NCBI GenBank assembly: GCA_024711295.1
Contig: JANJTB010000040.1
Span: forward strand, 1-64,000
Direction of reading: 5' to 3'
Source: a bacterium
GTDB taxonomy: Bacteria; Bacteroidota; Ignavibacteria; Kapaibacteriales; UBA2268
DNA: 64,000 nucleotides
A program made the position numbers and the translations under genes. Below, piece by piece: positions 35,211-43,748 of the stretch. The notes beneath the pieces were generated by a model. That model had not been told where the DNA came from, made no database searches, and saw only the letters and a program-made list of their open reading frames with translations. The stretch's first letter is position 1; every line of letters begins with the position of its first letter.

Positions 35211-35223
35211 TTTTTAAATCCAT

Positions 35224-35842
35224 TAAAATTATTATTCAATTAGTAAGTGCAAAAATATTTAAAAAAGGGTGCATTTCTCATTCATTTTTTTTAATCTAAT
35301 TTTAGATTTATTAACTATACATTCAATATCGCTGAAAATTTATTTAAAGGACTATGATGAGTTGATAGTAGATTTGATTCTTAGAATAAATTTAATGCTT
35401 ACTCACCTGAAACACGGCAAATGATGAAATCTGCCATAATTCAAATTCTGTAAAGTAATACTTTTTCTTTTATATTCCATATTAAAGTGATTTGCAAATC
35501 CATATTCAAATTAATAAGATTATCATTTGATTTGGGTTATTAAAAATGTTGAATAACATCACCCGATGGCTTCGAGTCATCGGATGTAAATTGAACGATC
35601 AGCAACCGATATCTATCCTGCTTCAATAAATTTAAAGTATATGAGCATATACTCTTGATATGAAATCTGAAAAGAGACTATAGTCCGAGATAGCAAAACT
35701 GTCGCTCCAAGATATAAATTACTCCAGCTTAACAAGTGTAATTTAAGAAATGATGCGGATATGGGTAGTTTTTAATTTTACATATAAATTGTTTTAAAAT
35801 TGTACATTTTTTATAGGGTTGTTGATACATTATTTTAGCATA
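35224..35842. other. Non-coding region holding repeat copy B
   Basis: About 620 bases without a credible gene. It holds a minus-strand -7 box (35250-35257) for the sigma gene and repeat copy B (35563-35680). Between them are AT-rich bases in which I see no RNA or ORF. About 160 bases follow copy B before terL. Confidence 0.5.
35563..35680. repeat. 118-base direct repeat, copy B
   Basis: A second copy of the element at 31910-32027, in the same orientation, ungapped, about 95% identical. The opening hairpin CCGATG/CATCGG is kept; flanking bases carry a two-base insertion (AC), so the longer stem of copy A is interrupted. Homology stops sharply after GAGACTA in both copies. Confidence 0.9.
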
Positions 35843-37246
35843 ATGAATATCAGCAATATAAACGAAATAATTACCAGGAACACTCCGGCACACTTTGCGG
35901 AGTTCCTAAGCAATGGTCAGTACAAAATTCCAAAGCATATCGAGCTGCTCAACAGTGTTTTGTTAAATGCATTTAACAGAAAGTCAAATAGAATAATTAT
36001 CAATCTACCACCAAGACATGGCAAGTCAGAACTGATATCAAAATACTTCCCGTTCTGGTACTTGTGCAATCTTCCCCAAAGCCGCATTATTCTATGTTCG
36101 TACAAATCAACATTTGCCCAAAGCTGGGGCAGAAAAGTGCTCTCACTATTTAATGAATTTTCTGAAAAGGTGGGATTAACAATAAAAAGTAACGCTCGCT
36201 CCACATCATATTTCGAAATCGAAAAGTATGGTGGCAGTATGACTTCGGTAGGTATTGACGGTGCACTAACCGGCAAGGGTGCTGACTTAATTATTATTGA
36301 CGACCCAATCAAAAATGCGGAGCAGGCAAATTCTCTGGTTTACAGGGATAGGATTTGGGAGTGGTATCGAAGTACACTTTATACAAGACTCGAGCCTAAT
36401 GGTGTAATTATATTAATGATGACTAGATGGCATGAGGACGACCTTTGCGGGAGAATAATAAAGGATATTGAAAATAACGGGGAACCCTGGGAAATAATAC
36501 GAATTCCGGCAATAGCCGGAGATGATGATCTATTAATGAGGAATGCAGGAGAGGCGCTGTGGCCTGAACGTTTTGATTTTGTCAAATTGATGAGAATCAA
36601 AAAGACTCTAGGTGATTATTGGTTTAACTCATTATATCAACAAAGCCCTGTACCATCTGATGGTGGAATTTTTAAAAGAAATCACATCAGATACTTTAAT
36701 AAATCAGGTAATTACTTGCAGATTGAAGGTGATAACAACTACGAAACAATAGATTTAGGAAGCTGCAATATATTTATATCAGTAGATTTGGCAATTTCTT
36801 TATCTTCGAATGCAGACTACACCGTTTTTGTTGTTGGTGCGGTTAACTACAAATCAGACTTGTTTGTGCTTGAAGTTATCCGCAAAAGGGTTGAGCCATC
36901 AGAACATCTCGAAATACTCAAAAAGCTCAACCACATATATAAACCAATATTAATTGGTATCGAAAATGTGCAATATCAGTCAGCTTTGATAAGTATGGCA
37001 GCCAGAGAAGGACTTCCCATAAAGAGTATCAAACCTGATAAGGACAAACTTACCAGGGCATTACCATTGGCAGCCAAGTTTGAATTAGGTAAAGTCTTTA
37101 TATCCGGCCACACAGAGTGGCAGGATTGTTTGGTTAGCGAGTTGATGGCTTTTCCAAAAGGCAAACACGACGATCAGGTTGATGCACTCGCTTATCTAAA
37201 TTTGATGACAATCAGACACACCAGCGGTTTGCCTGTTGGTTTCTGA
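35843..37246 (+). CDS. terL: Phage terminase large subunit
   Basis: A 467-residue packaging motor protein with both activities intact. The ATPase has Walker A PPRHGKSE (K61), Walker B LIIIDDP (D153, D154) and a coupling motif near LMMTRWHEDD. The RNase H-like nuclease has D315 (ISVDLA), E374 (IGIENVQ) and D447 (HDDQVDAL). Phage TerL uses these to translocate and cut concatemeric DNA. I chose ATG at 35843; a TTG at 35819 gives eight extra residues. No small terminase, portal or capsid gene lies on either side, so this is a solitary terL: either a prophage or gene-transfer-agent remnant or a domesticated gene. Confidence 0.92.
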   Translation: MNISNINEIITRNTPAHFAEFLSNGQYKIPKHIELLNSVLLNAFNRKSNRIIINLPPRHGKSELISKYFPFWYLCNLPQSRIILCSYKSTFAQSWGRKVLSLFNEFSEKVGLTIKSNARSTSYFEIEKYGGSMTSVGIDGALTGKGADLIIIDDPIKNAEQANSLVYRDRIWEWYRSTLYTRLEPNGVIILMMTRWHEDDLCGRIIKDIENNGEPWEIIRIPAIAGDDDLLMRNAGEALWPERFDFVKLMRIKKTLGDYWFNSLYQQSPVPSDGGIFKRNHIRYFNKSGNYLQIEGDNNYETIDLGSCNIFISVDLAISLSSNADYTVFVVGAVNYKSDLFVLEVIRKRVEPSEHLEILKKLNHIYKPILIGIENVQYQSALISMAAREGLPIKSIKPDKDKLTRALPLAAKFELGKVFISGHTEWQDCLVSELMAFPKGKHDDQVDALAYLNLMTIRHTSGLPVGF

Positions 37247-37248
37247 TT

Positions 37249-38397
37249 TTATTCACTGTCTGTAATCAATGAAATAGGGTACTCAGCATGAAAAGTTGTT
37301 CCATTGTCTTCATCTGTTTCGAAATACACACGTCCGTTAAGGTATTTTTCGGAGAGCAATTTCATACTATAAGTTCCTAAACCGCGATTAGCACCTTTAG
37401 TTGAGAATGACCTCTGAAATACCTGCAATTGAATATTTCGAGGCATATAATTTGGATTATGCACAGAGAATCTAACCTTGCCATTGCCAATTCCTGAAGC
37501 TGTCAGTGTTACAGTTTGGTTAAATGAAGATGCTTCGAGAGCATTTTTTGTCATATTGCCGATTACACGCACTAAAGTAGCTTCATCAGAAGTGAAGAAA
37601 ATCTCCTCACAAGCATCATCAATTTTTAGAAATTTGTCTCGGGCAACAGTATGATTTGAATATATATCAGAAACATATTTCAGAATACTCTTTGTTGTCA
37701 GGTCAACGGGTTGTATCTTGAGTTCGTTATTCTCTGCACTAGCAAGATCCCGCTGTGCCTGCAACTCGTTCAATAATTGGTTGCTTGAGCTGTAAAGCAC
37801 ATCTTTAAACTCCTCAATCTCTTCAGGATATTGACTGATTAATGAAGAAATACCCTTGATGCCACCTGCTGTATTCATTACATCATGGAAAAATATTCTC
37901 TCGAGAGCTCTTCTGCGTTTTTCATCACTTATATCATTCAGAGAGAAAATCACAAATTTTTCACCATCAACATTATATGGGCTTGTCCAAACTCTAAAAT
38001 CATAGGAATTAATGCCACTCTCTGTCGTAATCCTACACTCTTTCATGTCATTACGCTGATTCAGACCGCTCATAATCGCCTGTGCTGCTCCACAATGCTG
38101 ACATGCCTCGGATGTACCGCAACCCCCGGCTAGCTCATTAGAGTGCTCACAGAAAATAGCTTCGCCGACACGTTTGCCCAATAATTCATCAATATTATTG
38201 TAGTTAAATGCTTTCAATGCGGTTTTATTGGCAAAAATTATTTGACGGTCTTCGTTCAATATCAAGTAAATTGTCGGTACAGTATCTAAAAAAAATGATA
38301 ATTGAGGCAATCTGTCAAATACTGATTTCTGTCTTAGTAATTCGTTAACTTCTGCTCGCTTGGCAGGTGCATAATAGGTTTCGATATCTATGCTCAT
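37249..38397 (-). CDS. Cys-rich PAS domain sensor histidine kinase
   Basis: A 382-residue soluble kinase. The PAS domain (about residues 30-160) carries a Cys cluster, C83, C93, C99 and C102 (pattern C-x9-C-x5-C-x2-C, with GGCGTSEACQHCGA), and C121; it could bind metal or a redox cofactor. The H-box is IFFHDVMNTAGGI with H171, the HDxxN-type used by kinases with short dimerisation domains. The HATPase has MTKNALEAS, VHNPNYMP in place of a typical G1, and STKGANRGLGTYSMKLL. No membrane segment. A TATTTTTG box lies at 38437-38444 with CAAA-complement -33 at a 17-base spacing, a weaker promoter. Its stop is two bases from the terL stop. Confidence 0.9.
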   Translation of the reverse strand: MSIDIETYYAPAKRAEVNELLRQKSVFDRLPQLSFFLDTVPTIYLILNEDRQIIFANKTALKAFNYNNIDELLGKRVGEAIFCEHSNELAGGCGTSEACQHCGAAQAIMSGLNQRNDMKECRITTESGINSYDFRVWTSPYNVDGEKFVIFSLNDISDEKRRRALERIFFHDVMNTAGGIKGISSLISQYPEEIEEFKDVLYSSSNQLLNELQAQRDLASAENNELKIQPVDLTTKSILKYVSDIYSNHTVARDKFLKIDDACEEIFFTSDEATLVRVIGNMTKNALEASSFNQTVTLTASGIGNGKVRFSVHNPNYMPRNIQLQVFQRSFSTKGANRGLGTYSMKLLSEKYLNGRVYFETDEDNGTTFHAEYPISLITDSE

Positions 38398-38575
38398 TAT
38401 ATTTACTAACTTTTTAAGTAATTAATTATTGATAAGCAAAAATACAATTTTTTATCTGATTCAAAAAAGAAAATTTATGTATTTATTCACATATTGTGAT
38501 ACTTGCCGAAATCCAATGATTCAACCAAGCTGTGATTTAATATTTTCATTATAAGCTTATTCATTTGCAAATTAA

Positions 38576-38606
38576 AAAAGCCCCTATTAAATTTTTAGGG
38601 GCTTTT
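38576..38606 (-). terminator. Terminator after dps
   Basis: AAAAGCCCCT and AGGGGCTTTT form a perfect 10-bp stem with an AT loop. It works in either direction by sequence, but the only gene that ends toward it is dps on the minus strand. Confidence 0.88.
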
Positions 38607-38683
38607 AACTTTTCTATCCAACTTTGATGTTCTGTAAGTCAGAGCAACCAAGCTTTTTTTATAGCTAATTATTTTACTTACCA

Positions 38684-39157
38684 CTATCCGATAAAAGCAT
38701 TATACATCCAAACCAACTTTTCCTGCTGACGAATGTAGTCACTCATCAATGCGTTTGTACCCTCATCATCAGCATCTGCAGACAATTGCAACAGCTCTCT
38801 CTCTAATCGAATCAAAATTCCGAAACCAGAGATAACGTGTTTGACTGCAGTCTTGCCATCTGTTACATCTTTGGTTGTCTTTATTTCGGAAGAAGCAATA
38901 TAGTCGGAATAAGTATGAAGAGGTGTAAAACCTAGAGTTAGAATTCTCTCAGCTATCTCATCTATTTTAAGAAAAGCATCATTATAAAGCTCCTCGAACT
39001 TTAGATGCAATTCAAAAAATTTCTCCCCACGAATGTTCCAGTGGTATCCTCTGAGGTTTGAATAAAAAATTTGATAGTTAGCAAGCAAGCCATTTAATTT
39101 GTTTGCTAATTCAGCTGCTTTGTGGTTATCTAAACCTATTAAATTCAAATTTGACAT
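38684..39157 (-). CDS. dps: Dps family ferritin-like DNA-protection protein
   Basis: A 157-residue four-helix bundle protein that assembles into 12-mers, oxidises Fe(II) with peroxide and stores iron. Ferroxidase ligands at the dimer interface are visible with family spacing: H39 (GYHWNIRG), H51, D66 and E70 (KIDEIAERI). It lacks a long basic N-terminal tail, so DNA binding is not assured. It is single-gene, with its own terminator. Regulation by oxidative stress is likely by family, but I found no operator. Confidence 0.94.
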   Translation of the reverse strand: MSNLNLIGLDNHKAAELANKLNGLLANYQIFYSNLRGYHWNIRGEKFFELHLKFEELYNDAFLKIDEIAERILTLGFTPLHTYSDYIASSEIKTTKDVTDGKTAVKHVISGFGILIRLERELLQLSADADDEGTNALMSDYIRQQEKLVWMYNAFIG

Positions 39158-39384
39158 AAAATATTTCCTTTGTAAATATTTGATATTATTGATATTATAA
39201 TAATTTAAAGACGGAAAAGTATATCAATAATTATAATTGCGAGGAATTAATATTTGCCATAATACTTAGGTATTTCTTATTGAATGGAAAATGATTTATT
39301 AAAAAAATCACAAAAGTCAAGTAACTAATTTCATTTTTAGGTGTTCTTAATAAAGAATTAATAACAAACTAATGAGATTTTCTT

Positions 39385-39798
39385 ATGAGAATAATATTAA
39401 TATTATTGCTTATTATTTTCAGCTTATTATTTGGATGTTCTGATGGTATTGTATCTGAATGTCCTGATGACAATAGCACGATAGTTCGGGCTACATTCAG
39501 TTCTATTCAAAGTGAAGTAATAAATAAAAGCTGTGCATTATCAGGTTGCCATTCCGGGAACCTGGCTGCTGCTGGACTTGATTTGAGTGCCAACGTAAGC
39601 TATGCCAACATTGTTAATAAGCAAGCTCCTTTTGGGGGATTAACTTATATAATACCTCAAAATGCTGATGAAAGTTACCTGTTCCAAAGAATCATTTCAG
39701 ATAGCCCCGGTTCAGTAATGCCACCGACAGGCAGACTTCCTCAGTCTGTCATTGATTCAATACGTGCATGGATTGAACTTGGTGCTCCAAATAATTAA
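39385..39798 (+). CDS. Cytochrome c-like lipoprotein (C-x4-C-H haem motif)
   Basis: A 137-residue envelope lipoprotein. The signal peptide ends LLFGC-S with lipidated C18. The mature part has C50-ALSG-C55-H56, a c-type haem attachment motif with four rather than two residues between the cysteines, then a possible distal ligand M112 in SVMPPTG and a C-terminal helix (VIDSIRAWIELGAP) as in Planctomycete-type or cytochrome c-like domains of this phylum group. It is first in a tight run with YceI and DUF5777 genes (16 bases to yceI), an arrangement I associate with Bacteroidota electron-transfer envelope clusters. Confidence 0.75.
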   Translation: MRIILILLLIIFSLLFGCSDGIVSECPDDNSTIVRATFSSIQSEVINKSCALSGCHSGNLAAAGLDLSANVSYANIVNKQAPFGGLTYIIPQNADESYLFQRIISDSPGSVMPPTGRLPQSVIDSIRAWIELGAPNN

Positions 39799-39814
39799 TA
39801 TAGAGAGGAAATCA

Positions 39815-40384
39815 ATGAAGAATTTGAGCATCATACTTTTCATTTTCTTAGTTTCTATTGTCATCGGCAATTCAAACGAGTATCACGTTGATAAGAGTAA
39901 CAAGAATTCGGTTAAGTTCATATCAGAAACACCAGTCGAAAATTTCGACGGTAAGACATCTAAAATTGATGGTTACTTTATTTGCCCGAGTATTGAGAAA
40001 TTGGTCGGCTCCGAGCTGTATTTCGAAGTTGACCTAAACTCTGTTGATACAGGTATCGGACTGAGAAATCGTCACATGAGAGAGGATTATCTGCATACAG
40101 ACAAATATCCAATGACACATTTTACAGGTAAGATTACTGACGCTTCTAAAGTAAATGACACGGAGTATGATGTTAAAGTAAAGGGTAAAATGTTCGTACA
40201 TGGAGTTACTAAAGAAATTTCAGTGAGTGGGAAGATTTATAAGCTTGGTGAAGGCTACAAGCTGAAATCAAACTTTGAGATTAAACTTACAGACTATAAT
40301 ATCAAAGTCCCTAAATTCATGTTTGTAAGAATAAGTGAAGATATAAAATTATATTTAGATTTTGTTGTTAAATTAGCAGAGTAA
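39815..40384 (+). CDS. YceI-like lipid-binding periplasmic protein
   Basis: A 189-residue exported protein. I start it at ATG 39815 (GAGGAAATC upstream), which gives a signal peptide MKNLSIILFIFLVSIVIGNS; the frame is open further upstream inside the previous gene. The mature part is a YceI beta-barrel: VDTGIGLRNRHMREDYLHTDKYPMTHF is the conserved loop, followed by GKMFVHGVTKEIS and IKLTDYNIKVPKFM. Family members bind isoprenoid lipids in the barrel. The position between the haem lipoprotein and a DUF5777 barrel suggests a shared redox or quinone role, which is inference. Confidence 0.92.
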   Translation: MKNLSIILFIFLVSIVIGNSNEYHVDKSNKNSVKFISETPVENFDGKTSKIDGYFICPSIEKLVGSELYFEVDLNSVDTGIGLRNRHMREDYLHTDKYPMTHFTGKITDASKVNDTEYDVKVKGKMFVHGVTKEISVSGKIYKLGEGYKLKSNFEIKLTDYNIKVPKFMFVRISEDIKLYLDFVVKLAE

Positions 40385-40391
40385 AAAAAGA

Positions 40392-41216
40392 ATGAAAATA
40401 ATCTTAACAGTCTTAATAATCCTTTTATCAGTAAATGCAGTAACCTCTCAAACAAAATGGAAAAGAAGCGAAGCACCAGAGCAACCGTTAAATCTATTTA
40501 GATCTGTCGAAGCAGTATCATTGCCTACAAGCGAAACTATGAAATCAGGTGACATTTATTTTCATTTGTCTCACAAATTTCTGATACCTGTAAGTGAAGG
40601 TTTTGAAGAACTATTTGGCCTTGATGGTGGGGTAAACATGCGAATTGCATTGGGTTACGGAGTTAGCGATGATTTGATGCTAATATTAGGCAGAAGTAAC
40701 TTTGACGGAAATTTTGACTTGCAGGGCAAATACAAAATCCTTGAGAGTAATTCTGCAGGATTCCCTGTATCATTAGCAGTTAATGGTGGCATTGCATACA
40801 GCAGCAAAATGGCATTCGAACCTGAAGATAAATCCAGACTTTGGCAATATTACGGTAATCTTATTGCTAATGCAAGGTTTGGAAATATTGGTATTGGAGT
40901 AGTTCCGTCATTTTTATACAATTCATTTATTCCATGCGAGGATTGTCAGACAAGCACTACATTGGGATTATATGCACAATATTTTTTCAACGAACGATGG
41001 AGTGTAATTGCTGAAGCAAACCCAACTCTTAACGGATGGAGAAGATATTACGACACTTACTCAATTTCAGCTGAGATTGAAACAGCAGGACATTTTTTCA
41101 AAATTTTTGTTTCAAATAACGTCTATACTAATATGAGTCATTGGTTGAGCGGTGCAACCAGTGCATTCGGCAAGGGCGATGTACATATTGGTTTTATTAT
41201 TACAAGAGTTTTATAG
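40392..41216 (+). CDS. DUF5777-type outer-membrane beta-barrel protein
   Basis: A 274-residue exported protein with a signal peptide (about 1-19). Amphipathic strands run throughout and the chain ends in a hydrophobic strand (VHIGFIITRVL), as in small outer-membrane barrels. The sequence around EAVSLPTSETMKSGDIYFHLSHKF matches DUF5777 proteins of Bacteroidota, which often follow YceI and cytochrome genes as here (7 bases after the YceI stop). Transport or electron-transfer function is unknown. Confidence 0.8.
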   Translation: MKIILTVLIILLSVNAVTSQTKWKRSEAPEQPLNLFRSVEAVSLPTSETMKSGDIYFHLSHKFLIPVSEGFEELFGLDGGVNMRIALGYGVSDDLMLILGRSNFDGNFDLQGKYKILESNSAGFPVSLAVNGGIAYSSKMAFEPEDKSRLWQYYGNLIANARFGNIGIGVVPSFLYNSFIPCEDCQTSTTLGLYAQYFFNERWSVIAEANPTLNGWRRYYDTYSISAEIETAGHFFKIFVSNNVYTNMSHWLSGATSAFGKGDVHIGFIITRVL

Positions 41217-41217
41217 C

Positions 41218-41679
41218 ATGGGAATTTACAGACTTTTTAAAAAGCAGTTTTTACCGATAAGTGTCATGGAAGCATGGGATTTTTTGTCAAATCCAAAGAA
41301 TCTTAGTAAAATCACTCCACCTGATATGGGCTTTGAAGTAACATCCGAGCTACCCGATAGGATGTATGCAGGTATGATTATTACTTACAAAGTCAGGCCA
41401 TTGTTTGGAATACCTGTTACATGGGTTACTGAAATTACTCACGTTAACGAGCCAAACTATTTTGTTGATGAACAAAGATTTGGACCCTATTCCTTGTGGC
41501 ACCACAGCCATTTTATTAGCGAGGTTCAGGGAGGCGTCGAAATGACCGATATAATTTGGTATAAACTACCGTTTGGTATATTAGGCGATATTGTAGAACC
41601 TTTTATGGTCAGACCCCGATTAGAACACATATTTGAATATCGGAAGAAAGTACTCGAAGGAATGTTTCCAACAAAGTAG
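41218..41679 (+). CDS. SRPBCC family cyclase/dehydrase-like protein
   Basis: A 153-residue START-like cytoplasmic protein. The opening LFKKQFLPISVMEAWDFLSNPKNLSKITPPDMGFEV is the family pattern of ligand-binding SRPBCC proteins, with the C-terminal helix at MVRPRLEHIFEYRKKVLEGMF. I start at ATG 41218, one base after the previous stop; a longer frame begins inside the DUF5777 gene. It completes the 39.4-41.7 kb operon. The ligand is unknown. Confidence 0.87.
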   Translation: MGIYRLFKKQFLPISVMEAWDFLSNPKNLSKITPPDMGFEVTSELPDRMYAGMIITYKVRPLFGIPVTWVTEITHVNEPNYFVDEQRFGPYSLWHHSHFISEVQGGVEMTDIIWYKLPFGILGDIVEPFMVRPRLEHIFEYRKKVLEGMFPTK

Positions 41680-41753
41680 ATTGATTCTTAATCCTTTTAA
41701 TGCTCTATGCTCTCAAGGTGTAGGGCATTTTTTATTTATATTTATTTTTTTTC

Positions 41754-41783
41754 TTGCTATTATGAAAAATTATATTATTTTTG
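41754..41783 (+). promoter_or_regulatory. Promoter of the TetR/ABC exporter operon
   Basis: TTG at 41754-41756, 19 bases, then TATTTTTG at 41776-41783. It matches the Bacteroidota consensus and lies immediately before the palindromes at 41787-41816. Confidence 0.65.
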
Positions 41784-41786
41784 CAA

Positions 41787-41816
41787 TTAACCATTTGGTT
41801 AAACTTTATGGTTTAA
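41787..41816 (+). promoter_or_regulatory. Candidate TetR operator (overlapping inverted repeats)
   Basis: TTAACC-ATTT-GGTTAA (41787-41802) is a perfect inverted repeat. It overlaps a second, TTAAAC-6-GTTTAA (41799-41804 with 41811-41816). Both sit over the expected transcription start, between the promoter and the tetR ATG at 41845. The size and place fit autorepression by the TetR protein. Confidence 0.6.
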
Positions 41817-41844
41817 TTATACAGATAATATTTTTGGAGAATAA

Positions 41845-42471
41845 ATGGAACAAGATAGCAACACAGAATCATTGATATTTGATGCAGCAAAATCTGTATT
41901 TCTGGAGAAAGGATTTGATGGAGCCAAGATGCAGAATATAGCCGATACCGCCGGCATCAACAAAGCATTATTACACTACTACTACCGAAGTAAAGAGAAA
42001 TTGTTTGATGTTGTATTCTCACAAATTTTGAATCAATTTTTTAAAAAGATGGGTGAAGTCTGGGAAACTGAACTGAGTATTGAAGAGAAAATATCTGCAT
42101 TCATCGATACTTATGTTGACTTTTTGCTAAAAAATCCATTTATTCCAAGGTTCGTAATAAATACTCTGGCAAGATTCCCTCAAAATGCCGGCGAAGTATT
42201 AGAAGGCAAAACAAATGGAATTTTTACAAAGATGAAATCTATCCTGCAAAAAATTCAGAATGATATTGATAAAGAAGCTGCTGCTGGTCAAATCAAACCG
42301 GTTAAAATTCAGGATTTGATGGTGAATACAATCAGTTTGATAATTTTTCCGATAATTGCTGAACCAATGATTAAAATGATTTTTGGACTAAATCAGAATG
42401 ACTACAAAAATTTCATAATACAGAGAAAACAAGTAATAAAAGACTTGTTAATTCGAAGCTTAAAAAAGTGA
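41845..42471 (+). CDS. TetR/AcrR family transcriptional regulator
   Basis: A 208-residue repressor. The N-terminal helix-turn-helix lies at about residues 24-50 (MQNIADTAGINKALLHYYYRSKEKLFDVVF). The C-terminal ligand domain is all-helical and variable. It heads a seven-gene efflux operon (outer-membrane channel, adaptor, two ATPases, two permeases) with an 8-base gap to the next gene, so it most likely senses an exported toxic compound and represses its own operon through the palindromes just upstream. GGAG precedes the ATG. Confidence 0.94.
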   Translation: MEQDSNTESLIFDAAKSVFLEKGFDGAKMQNIADTAGINKALLHYYYRSKEKLFDVVFSQILNQFFKKMGEVWETELSIEEKISAFIDTYVDFLLKNPFIPRFVINTLARFPQNAGEVLEGKTNGIFTKMKSILQKIQNDIDKEAAAGQIKPVKIQDLMVNTISLIIFPIIAEPMIKMIFGLNQNDYKNFIIQRKQVIKDLLIRSLKK

Positions 42472-42479
42472 GGTGAATC

Positions 42480-43730
42480 ATGAGACTAATCATAATGCTT
42501 ATGTTGCTTTTATCCGTTACTTTACAAAGTCAGGTTGTCGAATTAAGTACATGTATAGATGCAGCAAAGCAAAAATCCTCTTTGTCAAGGCAAGCAGAAT
42601 ATTACAATAAGCAGATGCAACTGAAGAATGAAAACATCAACAGTAATTGGCTGCCAAAGATTAATGCTGATGCTCAGGCATCCTACCAGTCAGAAGTATT
42701 AGCACTGCCTTTCAGGATACCGAATATCAGCATAACAGAAATTCCGAAAGAACAATATAGAATTACATTAAGTGCATCGCAGATGCTGTATGATGGGGGA
42801 GCGTCATCTCTAATAATAAGCAAAAATATTTCAGAAACAAATTCTGAAATATTACACAGTGAAATAAATCTTGACAGAGTTAAGGATAACGTCATAAGGC
42901 ATTACCTTACTGCACTTATGCTGAAAAACAACATTAAGATAACTGAAAACGCACTTAAACGCCTTGATGATGAAAAGACAAAGTTAATTGCAATCAAGAA
43001 GTCCGGTCTTGCAACAGAAAGCATGATAAATAAGCTGGATATCGAAATTATGAAGGTATCCCAAAAAAAACTCAATCTTGATACTGAAATAAATTCCGCT
43101 TTAGTTACATTGCAGGAGTTGACAGGTCTTAATATACAAAGCTCTATGCTAGTACCACCGCAGATTAATTATGCAAACAAAGAGAATAAGCGGCGGGAAT
43201 TGGAATTATTCGAAAGTAAGAAAAAAACACTCGATGTAGCAATACAATCTTCAAATATCAACCTTATACCAAAACTGATATTGTTTGCACAGGGTGGATA
43301 CGGAGCACCTAATCCAATGAATATGTTCGAAACTAAAGGTGATTTTTTCTATATTGCCGGCATTAAATTGAATTGGGAACTTTGGGATTGGAATAATGGT
43401 GGTAGAAATACTGAAATTCTTGAAATAAACAAACAAGTAATTCAGACGGAAAGAGAAAATTTTGAGCAAAATATTCAGATACAGTCAAAAGCAATAATCA
43501 GCGAAATTGAGAAGTATGAAAATATGCTTCAGCAAGACCTAAAAATTATTGAATTACAGAAAAATGTGGTCGAAGAAAGAAAAATTCAACTTGCCGGTGG
43601 TACTACGACTCTTTTTGAATACCTCAATGAACTTAACAGCCTTACTGAGCTTGAGCTGAATTATGAAATACACAAAATGCAACTTCTAAATGCAGGCATA
43701 AACCTCCAAAATATAACCGGTAATTATTAA
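42480..43730 (+). CDS. TolC-like outer-membrane efflux channel
   Basis: A 416-residue exported protein with a signal peptide (about 1-18). Two OEP repeats, each a pair of long helices with a short strand pair, cover the chain (VELSTCIDAAKQKSSLSRQAEYY, then LITLQELTGLN-like and WELWDWNNGG in the middle, NELNSLTELELNYEIHKMQLLNA at the end). It forms the trimeric outer-membrane duct for the adaptor and ABC pump encoded next. The WxLWDWNxG motif of the second strand region is typical for the family. Confidence 0.92.
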   Translation: MRLIIMLMLLLSVTLQSQVVELSTCIDAAKQKSSLSRQAEYYNKQMQLKNENINSNWLPKINADAQASYQSEVLALPFRIPNISITEIPKEQYRITLSASQMLYDGGASSLIISKNISETNSEILHSEINLDRVKDNVIRHYLTALMLKNNIKITENALKRLDDEKTKLIAIKKSGLATESMINKLDIEIMKVSQKKLNLDTEINSALVTLQELTGLNIQSSMLVPPQINYANKENKRRELELFESKKKTLDVAIQSSNINLIPKLILFAQGGYGAPNPMNMFETKGDFFYIAGIKLNWELWDWNNGGRNTEILEINKQVIQTERENFEQNIQIQSKAIISEIEKYENMLQQDLKIIELQKNVVEERKIQLAGGTTTLFEYLNELNSLTELELNYEIHKMQLLNAGINLQNITGNY

Positions 43731-43748
43731 CATAAGGAAAATCGTAAA

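Noticed and set aside
31891-35842. Classic transposon or integron for the repeat-bounded cassette
   Set aside because: No transposase or integrase, no terminal inverted repeats, and no clear target duplication outside the repeats.
35224-38683. Prophage around the terminase gene
   Set aside because: No portal, capsid, tail, lysis or integrase gene, and the flanks are ordinary chromosomal genes.
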